30,425 nt of DNA from Nemertoderma westbladi. Lineage: Eukaryota; Xenacoelomorpha; Nemertodermatida; Nemertodermatidae. Shown in pieces: positions 8,863-18,406 of this stretch. A program made the position numbers and the translations under genes. Under the pieces are notes generated by a model. The model saw nothing but the letters and a program-made list of their open reading frames with translations, was not told the origin of the DNA and ran no database searches. Every line of letters begins with the position of its first letter. The stretch's first letter is position 1. Where the stretch lies: NCBI GenBank assembly GCA_032718475.1, contig JAUCBJ010007402.1:64001-94425 (forward strand). The letters run 5' to 3'.

Positions 8863-8920
8863 GTCTTATTATATACGTCAAGTACGGGTAATAAAATGTC
8901 AAAGTGTCTGAATGTTGAAG

Positions 8921-9090
8921 TGTCAAACTTACCTTGGTATATATAGTATCTATATACCCTAACCGGTACAAATAAATCAACAAGTCAGAATGTCGAAATG
9001 TCAAAATGTCGAAATGTACAAATGTCAAACTTACCTTGGTATATATATATATCATATATATACCCTAACCGGTACAAATAAACTAACAAG
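8921..9090 (-). repeat. Duplicated leader segment carrying splice donors
   Basis: Two copies (8921-8985 and 9023-9090, period about 102) share, on the minus strand, ccggttagggtatata, an AT palindrome, and a perfect donor CCAAG|GTAAGT (exons ending at 8933 and 9035). In the upstream copy the segment is preceded by a pyrimidine-rich acceptor ending TTGTTAG (AG at 9083-9084), making a 48-nt exon 9035-9082. In the other copy the acceptor AG has become GA. It lies between promoter and Gag start. Splicing is inferred from the sites only. Confidence 0.6.
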
Positions 9091-11550
9091 GTATATAATA
9101 AAATAAGTAGTAATCTAGCCTACCGGCTAAATTTGTACGAATAAGTGAGATAACGGTATACGTTAACAAAATGTAGATCAACAAGTATAAACAATAGGCC
9201 AAACAGCAACGTCTAACGGGAAAATACGTACCAACAACACTACTAATAGACAGTGAAACCCACAAATTTTGAGTACTACTGTGCTTTCTTAAGTTTGAAC
9301 GACGCGAGTCGTAAAACTTACGTTCCTTTGATCTTCCAGTCGTACAAATTCCCAAATACAAACCGGACGTGGGTCTTTCCATTTTTCGGCGGCGTGGACG
9401 AATTTATTGTCTCCCAAACTTTGCGAAAAGCGGTCTAATCCTCGAAGCGGTCCAGAAATGAGTCCTTGAGTCCTGAAAAGGTCGAAGGTGAGAGTTTTAC
9501 TTCTACGCTTACGAAAAATCTTCCTAGGTACCGATACAAATTGGTCTTTAAACCCTATGTACCTTTTCAAGTACCGAAAAGTAACACCGCACACACACGG
9601 CATAAAACAAAGTGCTACAAACTAACTGTTAGCTAGTCAAATATTAAATACGAAAGTACTAGCTACCCTAAAAGCCTACTGAAGCAGGGGACGTTCTAAA
9701 TTACTAAATTTACTAACCTTAGTTTTAAATATCTCCTACTTTCAATAGCTAACAATCTGACAATCGAAATAATACTATAAACTAATTTATATAGTATTTC
9801 CTACTGTAAGGGTCCAGTAGTATACCGCTTACCAGATCCTAGTAACGATGTATCTTACTATGAGACTCTAGTAATGTATACGGGCTTGTACAGTATCTGA
9901 CAACAAATCCCAGTCCAGGATATCTAAACAAACAGATATAGTACACAAACGACTACTGGCGAGGAACAGAGCCTTGTATCTATTCTATGTACGTGAGCGG
10001 GTCGAATGCCTACGTACTAGACAGAAGGATACCTGTCCTCTAACCGGTGAGGCAGATGTACAGTTACAGTAACAGACCAAACTCACGGGAAAACAATCCC
10101 CGCGCAGCGAATCCTAACTATCACTGACAGTCCTAAATACAGTAACTTGCCGCGGTGTGATTTATATGGGTTTATATACGAGCTAGTGGGTTAACAGACC
10201 TAGCGTAACAACACTGACAGTCCTAAATCAGTCGAAAAGGGGTCGTACCTAAATGTAACAATAACTGATCCCCCTGTACGAAATCAGTCTAAAGGGTCAG
10301 GCCTAAATGTAACAATACCGTTGTCCAGACAAACAACAGTTTAATAACGAAAGTGAAATACTCCTTATCTTGCCGCAACTAAATCAGATCCTAATTTTAC
10401 AAATACAGATAATTTCCACCTAACGTAATGTATAGTACGCTATAGCTAGTAGAACTTTAAGGGCAATATGTTTTAGGGCGTGTGTGTGTGGGTGTGTTAC
10501 AAATAAAACAATTTCGTGTAATTCCTTTTTACTAGGTTTTAGTGATTTTCTGACTAAATGATACCGTGCGCTAGCTACTAAAATAAACTAGTCGCGTTTG
10601 TAGAACTTTATACTCACGAATGACGTCAAAGCTCTCTCCTTCCTATCCACAACCCAATGGGCAACCACAGTGTTAGTAACTACACCCGTGATCGGCACTA
10701 ATACCAGATTCTGGTTGTAAGATAAGAATAGGGGTTAATCGCTACCGTATGTTAGCTGATCTGGTATACTAATTTAATTCTAGAACTTTGTTGCTGCGGT
10801 AGTTAGCAGCAATACCTATCAGTACGTGGCAAGGCGCGGTAGGATATTAATAAACCTCCCTAGGCCAAGCAGTGTGCCGGTAGCAGAAATACTCCTTGCC
10901 TGATCAAATAGCTAACTCCAGACAGGGAGGGGGGGGGGTACTAATGTACGTTCTACAAAGCGAACCGGTACCAAACAGTCAGTGCTACGAATCACTAAAT
11001 TATGGAACGTATGCTGTCCGTACCTAATGTGTACTCGCGTACTGACGAATGGCAATAGTTCGCACCTGTAGGAAGTACAGGTTAACCCAGGGATTCGTAG
11101 GACTGACAAAGGGGGGGTGTCTGGATATAATTATTTGATCCTAAATTTGCGGCGTCCAGTGCGGTGTCACGCTTACCCTGATCTATAGGTCTTACGGCGG
11201 GCAAGGGCGTCGAACAAAGTCTTACCTTTCTCACAAAGCGGGCGCTGCATAGCAAGTCGAGCATTTCGAAGGGGCAAAGGGGGTGCGCGGTCAATCCAAT
11301 GTGGGCGCTAGCGTGTTGTGGACATCCCTTCCCTGCGTTGCTTACGGCCTAACGATCTAGGCTGCCATCTCCCTGGTGTTCGGCTGTCCCGAAGTCGGAC
11401 CAAAAGAAAACATGTCAGGAAAGTGCAGTATATTTACAGTTTTACAAAAGGATTTATCAAATAAAGTTTCAACAAGAAACCGAAATAAAATCAACAATTC
11501 TAAGAAGTAGATAATGACATAAGAGTGTGTGATAACCGAAGGCAAACCGG
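9091..11550 (-). other. Long non-coding leader of the BEL element
   Basis: 2.4 kb without a convincing coding region. Minus-strand donor consensus sites include AAAG|GTAAGA (exon end 11226), a weaker one near 11176, and AAC|GTAAGT near 9308. The frame 9289-9603 ends its plausible part at the last of these but matches nothing I recognise. Short direct repeats occur (actgacagtcctaaat near 10123 and 10213; cctaaatgtaacaata near 10248 and 10303). G tracts lie at 10926-10938 and 11110-11116. The transcript probably starts near 11525 and may be spliced to the Gag start. Confidence 0.45.
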
Positions 11551-11559
11551 CCTTTTATA
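11551..11559 (-). promoter_or_regulatory. TATA box, probable BEL LTR promoter
   Basis: The minus strand reads TATAAAAGG followed by CCGG, a full TATA consensus. Upstream, tandem repeats each carry a CCAAT box (GGCCAATCATAGGG), with a further GGCCAATGAGAA near 11790. Position and direction fit transcription of the BEL genes, starting near 11525. Confidence 0.6.
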
Positions 11560-11570
11560 CTAGAAATTGC

Positions 11571-11773
11571 ACATGGAAACTAAACAGAATTTTCCACAGC
11601 TTCACATTTGAGCATTAAAGTGCTTCGTGCCCTATGATTGGCCCAGCTCATCGTTCAACGCAGTCCGGCCCTTACACTAATCTGGGACATGGAATCCTAA
11701 CAGAATTTTCCACTGCCTCACATTTGAGCAATAAGATAATTTATGCCCTATGATTGGCCTGGCTCATCATTCA
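11571..11773 (-). repeat. Tandem direct repeats with CCAAT boxes (likely U3)
   Basis: 11571-11657 and 11687-11773, period 116, roughly 80% identical by eye. Both begin acatgg and contain cagaattttccac, cacatttgagca and ccctatgattggcc. The last reads as CCAAT on the minus strand. The pair lies directly upstream of the TATA box, like duplicated enhancer repeats in LTR U3 regions. The LTR end is not proven. Confidence 0.6.
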
Positions 11774-11844
11774 CTACGCTGTACGCTTCTCATTGGCCTA
11801 CCAATTAGCACCACACGAAAATAAATGGCCCCAAAATACAAATT

Positions 11845-11921
11845 TCCCGACTGGGATTCGAACTCGTAACCTACGTAATGTAACCAACGCCTTAACCATC
11901 TGACCACTACGCCACGAGAGT
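11845..11921 (-). repeat. tRNA-like sequence (tRNA pseudogene or SINE head)
   Basis: The minus strand has an A-box-like TGGCGTAGTGG and a B box GAGTTCGAATCCC at tRNA spacing. The T stem and acceptor stem do not pair, so it is not a working tRNA. It is flanked by the BEL promoter region and by AT-rich DNA. Confidence 0.45.
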
Positions 11922-12170
11922 ACCTAAAGGTTTTATGTGTACAAATATGAATAGGCATATTACATTACTGTAACTTAATCAAAATACGTCGGATTTTCAA
12001 AAGTTTTTACGTTAAAGTTAAACTACAAATGCTACCTTATAGTGAAATAATTCATCAACGTCATCAATAACGTCATTTAGAAACCAATATATAAAACTAA
12101 TCATTGGTAAATCTAAAATTAAGTATAAATAAATAAAGTAAAAATAAATACAATTAAATAAATTAAAATT
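11922..12170. other. AT-rich non-coding DNA
   Basis: Strongly AT-rich with many ataaataaat-type runs. Nothing else is recognised. Confidence 0.6.
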
Positions 12171-12334
12171 AATTACAAACAAATAGGAATTGCAATTACA
12201 GTTTAATTAATAAAAAGTGATACAAATATTGGAGGGAAATTCAAAACGTATTTGCATGTGATTAATATTTGTTGTTGCCTAACTTAAATGGCCTACATAC
12301 TTGCTACTTCAGTACTTGCTGCTGTACTACTGTT

Positions 12335-15300
12335 CTAATCCGCCATGGAGGGGAGACCAGCACCGTCCTCTAGCCCCAGGCCACTGCGCCACCGCATGCG
12401 GGATCCACGCAGACAGTGGGATGTGCCACGGACGATGGCGAATAATATTCGCGTCCGGACCCATCCCATGACTGTCGCGTAGGGTTTCCCCCAGGATGCA
12501 TGGAGTCGGGTGGCTATGACTCTGAGCAGTCTATTGGCCTGCGGTGCCAACACTCCGTCGCACGAAGCCACGAAGGGAGAGAAATCGCCGCGACGAGCTG
12601 CTACAGCAGCCGCGTATAGCCGCTTCTTCTCGTCCTCCGCCGCCTCGAGAATGGTCATAGGAGCGCGGTTAGCGTACGACTCGGCGTCAAGGTTGGTTGA
12701 CCTGATATCGATCAACGCCTGAGTCTGCACGTTAAACGCACCCCTAATACCTACGTCGCACCGCAGTCCTGTCCCGTCACCTTCCTCCAACTGCTCCCTT
12801 ACTACTGGCTCCAGCATTACATTGCGCGGCCCAAACGCCAACGCCGCGAGGTCGCCCACAGTGTCTCTCAGCTCATTGTGGCGCTGAATGACGAGGCCGC
12901 CCTTCTTACAGTTCAACCCATGGTTCAGGTCGAAGGCAGCCCCGCATCCGTCGCACCGGCTGTGTACTCCAAGGAGGGGACTTCCATATCGCACGGCGAT
13001 CGCGTCACGAAACTCACGTGGGGATAGATCGTACTGGAGGTCCGCCCGGGGAATCGACGAGATCCAGCTACCGGTTTTGTACTCCGCCGCTCGGCGGATA
13101 GTGCGGCAGCGCCGTTCGGTCATCGCCCCCAGTGCCTCCTCAAACTCTGAGATCTCGGTCAGTTTCCGGTCGTCTCGGTCGACCTTCCTCGCCTTCGCCA
13201 AGCAGTCCCGGTGGGCTGTGAGGTCGAATTCCTCGGTGCCGGCCATCGCGCCACTCAGGAACCGGGTCCCGTGCAAGGATACGAGGTACGACGGTTTTGC
13301 CTCGGCTACCGGATTTCGAAGTCCTAGACCTCCTCGTTGTGGGGACAAACTAAACAGTTTTCGTTCTGCCGGAGTTATGGTTCCTCCGATCACTGCAGGA
13401 AGGAATCTTTGGGCGATGGCTGTCTCTAGAACGGCGTACTCCGCTTCGCAGTCGACGGTGACCCTCTGGAGATACGCCCACTCACGCTGCAATGAGCAGA
13501 CCATGGCGGAGAAGGCCGCCTGTGGTTGGGATTCAGCCATCGTCGCCAGTGCATCCGTCGCCTCTACCCACGCAGCCACCTTCGCCCGCACATACTGGCG
13601 TCGTTCTCCCGAACTCCCGAGAAACCCCCCGAGAAACCGGTGTCCCGTTACAATCTTTATCTGGTGGCCACTGAAGACTCTGTGAGCCTCGTCCTCGTAC
13701 TCGGGGTCGACTACGAGGTAGCATTTGGACGTCTCGGGGAAGTAACCAAAAGCTGGGCCGAGTTTGAGCAGCTTCTCAAACCACCGCAGTAAGTCTGGGA
13801 GTTCACCCGCCCCGCCAGAATCGTCGGCGTACCAACTCTCCCGGACTGTAGGGGACCGTAAACTCCGGATCAACGGGAGGGCTCCGATGGCGTACATCAG
13901 CATTGCGAGGGGGTCGCCCTGGGTAACGCCCTCCGCGCTGAATATAATTGCATCAGTCCCCTTCATGACAAGGATACTGTGGCCCCGATAACTGTTAAAC
14001 AGGAATGTAGAGCATCGAGGCCACAGGCAGCGCGCGTTCCACAACGCAGCTACCCGGTTGAGCGAGTTGAACGCGTTGGCCGCGTCCACCAGTAGCACCC
14101 CCCAACCCGAGTCACTGTTATCCTCGAACAGCGACGACATCGAGTGTATCGCAGCCTCGACTCCTGCGGAGGTCCCCGCCGACAGCTGTTCGGCGCCACA
14201 CGTGATGGTGACGTCATCCCCTGTAATCGCGGCCATTGCGCGGGCCATTATACGCCGGAGACACTCCCCGATTCCGATGGGCCGCACACCCGGACACTTA
14301 TCCAGCGCGATCAGTCGGCCAGACATAAGTGCCCGGACAGACTCCCACGGTACAACTACATTCGCTAGAGTCCGGGTGATTGCAGCAACTGTGTCTCGGA
14401 GGCGCTCACTATGGGCGCCATAGCGGAGCAGATAATCCCGCCAGCGTGTTGAGTCGCAACCCGCGGGACCGCCGCCACCGTGCAGGCGCCGGGCCACCTC
14501 CTCGATGTGCGCCGCCGTCACGTCGACGTCGACCTTGAGAGGCGGTTCGCCGCACTGTATTAATGATTCTCTATTGGGAGGCGCTGCAGCCGGGTGTTTA
14601 TTCCAAAGAACATCGAGTACTTTGACTCTTTGTTGACCAACTTCGATATTTGACTCTGGGTCCAACACGCCTCCGGACTCCCGACCGGTCACCCAGCGGA
14701 CTGCGTTTCTTACCTTCCCCTCCAACATTAGTCTCGTAAACACACGGACTGTGTGTTCTTTATCCGAATTGGTGGGTTGGGTTCCTGCACGCCTTCCTGT
14801 AGTGCGCCCAGTGGAGCCTCGCTCAGCCTCTTGTAAGAGGGCTTCGATCTCGCCGGAGCCCCACAACGCCACCCTGCGGCTGATTAGGCGGCGGATATCG
14901 GCCGCCTTAACGATCTTTGGATCTCGATGTGTGATCAACGCGTCGACCAGCATTAAACGTTCGGAACGAGCTGATGATTCACCACGACCAAGTCCAGCTA
15001 CTAAAGCCTTAGCCTCATTGTCGAGCAAGGATACCATGTCCCTACCAACAGAGCCACCCGGGAGTCTGTAGCGAGAACCCTGGAGCTGGGTGACTCTACG
15101 CCACTGGTGTAATATTAGGTCCGGTGGGTCTCCCTTCTCCCGCAGCGGTGCGCCAAAGGCTCTCTCCATTAGACCGTCGGTGTCCATGCTGTGTAGCAGA
15201 CCTGATGGGTGGCCCGCTTGCCAGTACTCGTCAAGAATGTCGCTAACATTGGCCCTATTTCTGTTTGGCAGAAGCGTTGAACCAACACCTGACACTTTTG

Positions 15301-18300
15301 GGCGACTTTGTGTTGTTTTTGGCCTAGTGGGCTGCTCCCCAGACGCGGTGGCAATGATGGGTGGCTTCCCAGAGACGGTGGCGCTGATTGGTGGCGTCCC
15401 GGAGACGGTGGCAATGATGGGTGGCGTCCCAGATACGTTGGCGATGATTGGTGGCGACCCCAAGACGGTGGCGGCGGTGGGTGGCGCCCCCAGGATGGTA
15501 GCGTTGGTGTGTGGCATCACAGAGACGGTGGCGCTGGTGGGTGGCGGCCCCAAGACGGTGGTGATGGTGGGTGGCGTCACGGAGACGGCGGCGCTGGTGG
15601 GTGGCGTCCTGGAGACGGTGGCAATGGTGGGTGGCGTCCCGGAGATGGTGGCGATGGTGGGTGGCATCCCGGAGATGTAACATCCCTGTAACTGATTAGG
15701 AATATCCCTGTCTGATGGCTCCACTGTCTCGCCAGATAATTGGCTTCCCAAATGGGTTGGGGGACCAGTTGTCATTCCTGGAGGATGATCTGACCCTGGG
15801 CAAAGTTGGGAGACTGGTCCGTGAATGCGTAGAGTACCATTTGCTTTGATGGCCACTAACCGCGCGCACGATGGGCAATGGGTACTGAGGGCGCTGGTGC
15901 GTACCGTTGGACCGACACCGATACTGGTGGGAGCTGACAAACCGATGTCCAGACTAGAAGGGGCGGAACAACCGACACCCAAAGGGTTGGGGATGGAATG
16001 ATCGACACCCAGGCTGGTAGGGGCGGAATGACCGACACCTGGACTGATAGGGACGGAAAGACCGACACCTGGACTGGTAGGGGCGGAATGACCGACATAC
16101 TGACTGACACCCGGACTGGTAGGGACGGAGTGACCAACACCTGGGCTGGTTCGGACGGAATAACCGGCATCCGGACTGGTAGGGGCAGAAAGACCGACAA
16201 CCGGACTGATAGGGATGACTGGGGCCGACTGAGCAAGACCTGGACTGGTAGGGACGGCATAACCGACACCCTGACTGGTAGGGACGGAATAACCGACACC
16301 CGGACTGGTAGGGTCAGAAAGACCGACAACCGGACTGATAGGGACGACTGGGACTGACTGACCAACACCTGGACTGGTAGGGACGGAATAACCGACACCC
16401 GGACTGGTAGGGGCAGACTGACCGAACGACTGACTTATACCCGGACTGGTTGGGACTGAATAACCGACACCCGGACTGGTAGGGGCAGAAAGACCAACTA
16501 CCTGACTGATAGGAACCGACTGACCGACACCTGGGCTGGTTGGGACGGAATAACCGACACCCGGACTGGTAGGGGTGGTAGGGGCAGAATGACCGACACC
16601 CGGACTGGTAGGGGCAGAATGACCGACACCCGGCCTGGCAGGGGCAGAATGACCGACACCCGGACTGGTAGGGGCAGAATGACCGACTCCTGGACTGGTA
16701 GGGGCAGAATGACCGACAACCTGACTGATAGGAACCGACTGACCGACACCTGGGCTGGTTGGGACGGAATAACCGACACCCGGAGTGGTAGGGGCAGAAT
16801 AACCGACACCCGGACTGGTTTGGGCAGAATGACCGACACCCGGACTGGTAGGGACGGGATAATCGACACCCGGACTGGTAGCGACAGGATACTCGACACC
16901 CGGACTGGTCTGGACGGAATGACCGACACCCGGACTGATGGGGACCGACTGACCAACACCTGGACTGGTTGGGACGGAATAACCGACACTTGGACTGGTA
17001 GGGGCAGAAAGACCAACAACCTGACTGATAGGGACCGACTGACCGACACCTGGACTGGTTGGAACGGAATAACCGACACCTGGACTGGTAGGGGCAGAAA
17101 GACCGACACCCGGACTGGTAGGGACGGGATAATCGACACCCGGACTGGTAACGACAGGATAATCGACTCCCGGACTGGTCGGGACGGAATGACCGACACC
17201 CGGACTGATGGGGACCGACTGGCCAACACGTGGACTGGTTGGGACGGAATAACCGACACTTGGACTGGTAGGGGCAGAAAGACCAACAACCTGACTGATA
17301 GGGACCGACTGACCGACACCTGGACTGGTTGGAACGGAATAACCGACACCTGGACTGGTAGGGGCAGAAAGACCGACACCCGGACTGGTAGGGACGGGAT
17401 AATCGACACCCGGACTGGTAACGACAGGATAATCGACTCCCGGACTGGTCGGGACGGAATGACCGACACCCGGACTGATGGGGACCGACTGGCCAACACG
17501 TGGACTGGTTGGGACGGAATAACCGACACTTGGACTGGTAGGGGCAGAAAGACCAACAACCTGACTGATAGGGACCGACTGACCGACACCTGGACTGGTT
17601 GGAACGGAATAACCGACACCTGGACTGGTAGGGGCAGAAAGACCGACACCTGTACTGGTAGGGGCAGAATGACCGACACCCGGACTGGCAGGGGCAGAAT
17701 GACCGACGCCCGGACTGGTAGGGGCAGAATGACCGACTCCTGGACTGGTAGGGGCAGAAAGACCGACACCCGGACTGGTAGGGGCAGAATGACCGACACC
17801 CGGTCTGGTTGGGGCGGGATAATCAACATCCGTACTGGTTGGGACGGAATAACCGACACCTGGAACTGGGGGACCCGACTGGTAAGACACCGACAGTGGG
17901 GGACCCGATGAGGGGGCCGGGGATCCAGCGCCCATTTGCGGGGTTAATGTGCAGTCCGGATCGAATTCTCCTGGGGTTAGAGTCTGGTCCATCAGGTCGT
18001 CGAGCTCCTCCAGGGTTGAGTTTATAACTTCCGGTGTTACATAGCCGTTATGCGCAAGGTCCGCTGTGGCTTGACGCTTTTTCCATCTGGGCGAGTTGGA
18101 TACCAGATAGTCGAGAACCCCGTGGCCCGCGTAACCGCTGTACCTCGGGGGCATTGCGAGACTATCTGGATCGGGTGAGCTCGGTCCGTTCGCGCACGAG
18201 TTCTGCTCCAGAGGTTTGCAGGAGGAACAGGGAACTCCCGCACAACCACACTTGCACCCTCGGCAAGAGCCGTTGCGACACTTGCAGCAGCGCTGGGATG

Positions 18301-18307
18301 GCGCCAT
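12335..18307 (-). CDS. LINE polyprotein: CXC-like, repeats, RT, restriction-like endonuclease (1990 aa)
   Basis: Residues 7-38 hold ten cysteines (CCKCRNGSCRGCKCGC, then CSSCKP), resembling the tesmin/TSO1 CXC zinc motif. 143-806 are ten-residue repeats of the type TSPGVGHSAP. About 810-840 is a zinc-like motif (HCPSC, NGTLRIHGP, CPGS). 876-990 is a second repeat array (GTPPTIATVS). RT follows, with motif A VDAANAFNSLN near 1407, motif B GVTQGDPLAM near 1458 and WYADDSG with YADD at 1493-1496. Near 1784-1802 is a CCHC knuckle (CDGCGAAFDLNHGLNC), then GGLVIQRHNELRD. The PD-(D/E)XK-like endonuclease has RCDVGIRG near 1848 and ALIDIRSTN near 1862. Expected role: nick target DNA and reverse transcribe its own RNA there. 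No stop or frameshift is seen, so the copy looks intact. ATG 18307 is the first ATG and immediately precedes the Cys cluster. Confidence 0.9.
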   Translation of the reverse strand: MAPSQRCCKCRNGSCRGCKCGCAGVPCSSCKPLEQNSCANGPSSPDPDSLAMPPRYSGYAGHGVLDYLVSNSPRWKKRQATADLAHNGYVTPEVINSTLEELDDLMDQTLTPGEFDPDCTLTPQMGAGSPAPSSGPPLSVSYQSGPPVPGVGYSVPTSTDVDYPAPTRPGVGHSAPTSPGVGLSAPTSPGVGHSAPTSPGVGHSAPASPGVGHSAPTSTGVGLSAPTSPGVGYSVPTSPGVGQSVPISQVVGLSAPTSPSVGYSVPTSPRVGQSVPISPGVGHSVPTSPGVDYPVVTSPGVDYPVPTSPGVGLSAPTSPGVGYSVPTSPGVGQSVPISQVVGLSAPTSPSVGYSVPTSPRVGQSVPISPGVGHSVPTSPGVDYPVVTSPGVDYPVPTSPGVGLSAPTSPGVGYSVPTSPGVGQSVPISQVVGLSAPTSPSVGYSVPTSPGVGQSVPISPGVGHSVQTSPGVEYPVATSPGVDYPVPTSPGVGHSAQTSPGVGYSAPTTPGVGYSVPTSPGVGQSVPISQVVGHSAPTSPGVGHSAPTSPGVGHSAPARPGVGHSAPTSPGVGHSAPTTPTSPGVGYSVPTSPGVGQSVPISQVVGLSAPTSPGVGYSVPTSPGISQSFGQSAPTSPGVGYSVPTSPGVGQSVPVVPISPVVGLSDPTSPGVGYSVPTSQGVGYAVPTSPGLAQSAPVIPISPVVGLSAPTSPDAGYSVRTSPGVGHSVPTSPGVSQYVGHSAPTSPGVGLSVPISPGVGHSAPTSLGVDHSIPNPLGVGCSAPSSLDIGLSAPTSIGVGPTVRTSALSTHCPSCARLVAIKANGTLRIHGPVSQLCPGSDHPPGMTTGPPTHLGSQLSGETVEPSDRDIPNQLQGCYISGMPPTIATISGTPPTIATVSRTPPTSAAVSVTPPTITTVLGPPPTSATVSVMPHTNATILGAPPTAATVLGSPPIIANVSGTPPIIATVSGTPPISATVSGKPPIIATASGEQPTRPKTTQSRPKVSGVGSTLLPNRNRANVSDILDEYWQAGHPSGLLHSMDTDGLMERAFGAPLREKGDPPDLILHQWRRVTQLQGSRYRLPGGSVGRDMVSLLDNEAKALVAGLGRGESSARSERLMLVDALITHRDPKIVKAADIRRLISRRVALWGSGEIEALLQEAERGSTGRTTGRRAGTQPTNSDKEHTVRVFTRLMLEGKVRNAVRWVTGRESGGVLDPESNIEVGQQRVKVLDVLWNKHPAAAPPNRESLIQCGEPPLKVDVDVTAAHIEEVARRLHGGGGPAGCDSTRWRDYLLRYGAHSERLRDTVAAITRTLANVVVPWESVRALMSGRLIALDKCPGVRPIGIGECLRRIMARAMAAITGDDVTITCGAEQLSAGTSAGVEAAIHSMSSLFEDNSDSGWGVLLVDAANAFNSLNRVAALWNARCLWPRCSTFLFNSYRGHSILVMKGTDAIIFSAEGVTQGDPLAMLMYAIGALPLIRSLRSPTVRESWYADDSGGAGELPDLLRWFEKLLKLGPAFGYFPETSKCYLVVDPEYEDEAHRVFSGHQIKIVTGHRFLGGFLGSSGERRQYVRAKVAAWVEATDALATMAESQPQAAFSAMVCSLQREWAYLQRVTVDCEAEYAVLETAIAQRFLPAVIGGTITPAERKLFSLSPQRGGLGLRNPVAEAKPSYLVSLHGTRFLSGAMAGTEEFDLTAHRDCLAKARKVDRDDRKLTEISEFEEALGAMTERRCRTIRRAAEYKTGSWISSIPRADLQYDLSPREFRDAIAVRYGSPLLGVHSRCDGCGAAFDLNHGLNCKKGGLVIQRHNELRDTVGDLAALAFGPRNVMLEPVVREQLEEGDGTGLRCDVGIRGAFNVQTQALIDIRSTNLDAESYANRAPMTILEAAEDEKKRLYAAAVAARRGDFSPFVASCDGVLAPQANRLLRVIATRLHASWGKPYATVMGWVRTRILFAIVRGTSHCLRGSRMRWRSGLGLEDGAGLPSMAD
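15329..15685 (-). repeat. 30-bp tandem array coding for GTPPTIATVS repeats
   Basis: About twelve units of 30 bp (plus-strand sense near ggagacggtggcaatgatgg), coding on the minus strand for ten-residue units rich in Pro, Thr, Val and Ile. It lies between the zinc-like motif and RT. Same period as the larger array but unrelated sequence. Confidence 0.9.
15890..17880 (-). repeat. 30-bp tandem array with 270-bp higher-order unit
   Basis: About 66 units of 30 bp (plus sense near cggactggtaggggcagaat) coding for SPGVG(H/Y/Q/L)S(A/V)PT units. Nine units form a 270-bp higher-order repeat: 17011-17370 and 17281-17640 are identical base for base at a lag of 270, and 16831-17010 is a slightly diverged copy. 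Because 30 is a multiple of three, frames of 440-453 codons stay open on the other strand and in another phase; these are artefacts. Confidence 0.95.
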
Positions 18308-18386
18308 GTAGGGGAATCCGCTCGAAAATTCGGCGATAGATCGTTCACGTTGCGATGTAGCAGCCTATCAGTATGTTGCACCGTGG

Positions 18387-18406
18387 TGACGTCAGCCGTG
18401 ACGTCA
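18387..18406 (-). promoter_or_regulatory. Two CRE/ATF palindromes in the LINE 5' leader
   Basis: TGACGTCA occurs perfectly at 18387-18394 and 18399-18406, 12 bp apart, about 80 bp upstream of the LINE ATG and just inside its likely 5' end. This is the consensus CREB/ATF site. Promoter function is inferred. Confidence 0.5.

Larger units (their letters stand above)
1..11773 (-). mobile_element. BEL/Pao LTR retrotransposon, 5' part to start of integrase
   Basis: The order Gag-like frame, zinc knuckles, aspartic protease, RT with YVDD, RNase H, then an HHCC-type integrase start is that of BEL/Pao elements. The 3' part (rest of integrase and 3' LTR) lies left of position 1, so no LTR pair can be compared and LTR limits are not proven. 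The right limit is set at the end of the promoter-proximal repeats; a TATA box at 11551-11559 supports a promoter there. The catalytic motifs visible in RT and RNase H are intact, suggesting a young copy, but the frame is interrupted twice (UGA at 6730-6732, and stop plus spacer at 783-1929). No convincing primer-binding site was found. Confidence 0.75.

Noticed and set aside
10926-10938. G tract as a polypurine tract
   Set aside because: On the coding strand it is a C tract and it lies at the wrong end of the element.
11291-11310. LTR end and primer-binding site near TTGGATTGACC on the minus strand
   Set aside because: The sequence does not match a plausible tRNA 3' end and there is no second LTR to compare.
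11767-11958. 63-codon minus-strand frame
   Set aside because: Runs through the tRNA-like unit and promoter repeat; no protein similarity.
12888-13685. Plus-strand frame of 265 codons
   Set aside because: Shadow of the LINE RT/endonuclease coding strand in GC-rich sequence; no recognisable motif.
16498-17859. Minus-strand frame of 453 codons in another phase
   Set aside because: Same array artefact; no sequence outside the repeat.
16589-17911. Plus-strand frame of 440 codons
   Set aside because: Lies wholly in the 30-bp array. A stop-free unit whose length is a multiple of three keeps several frames open; the minus-strand frame continues into RT on one side and the Cys cluster on the other.
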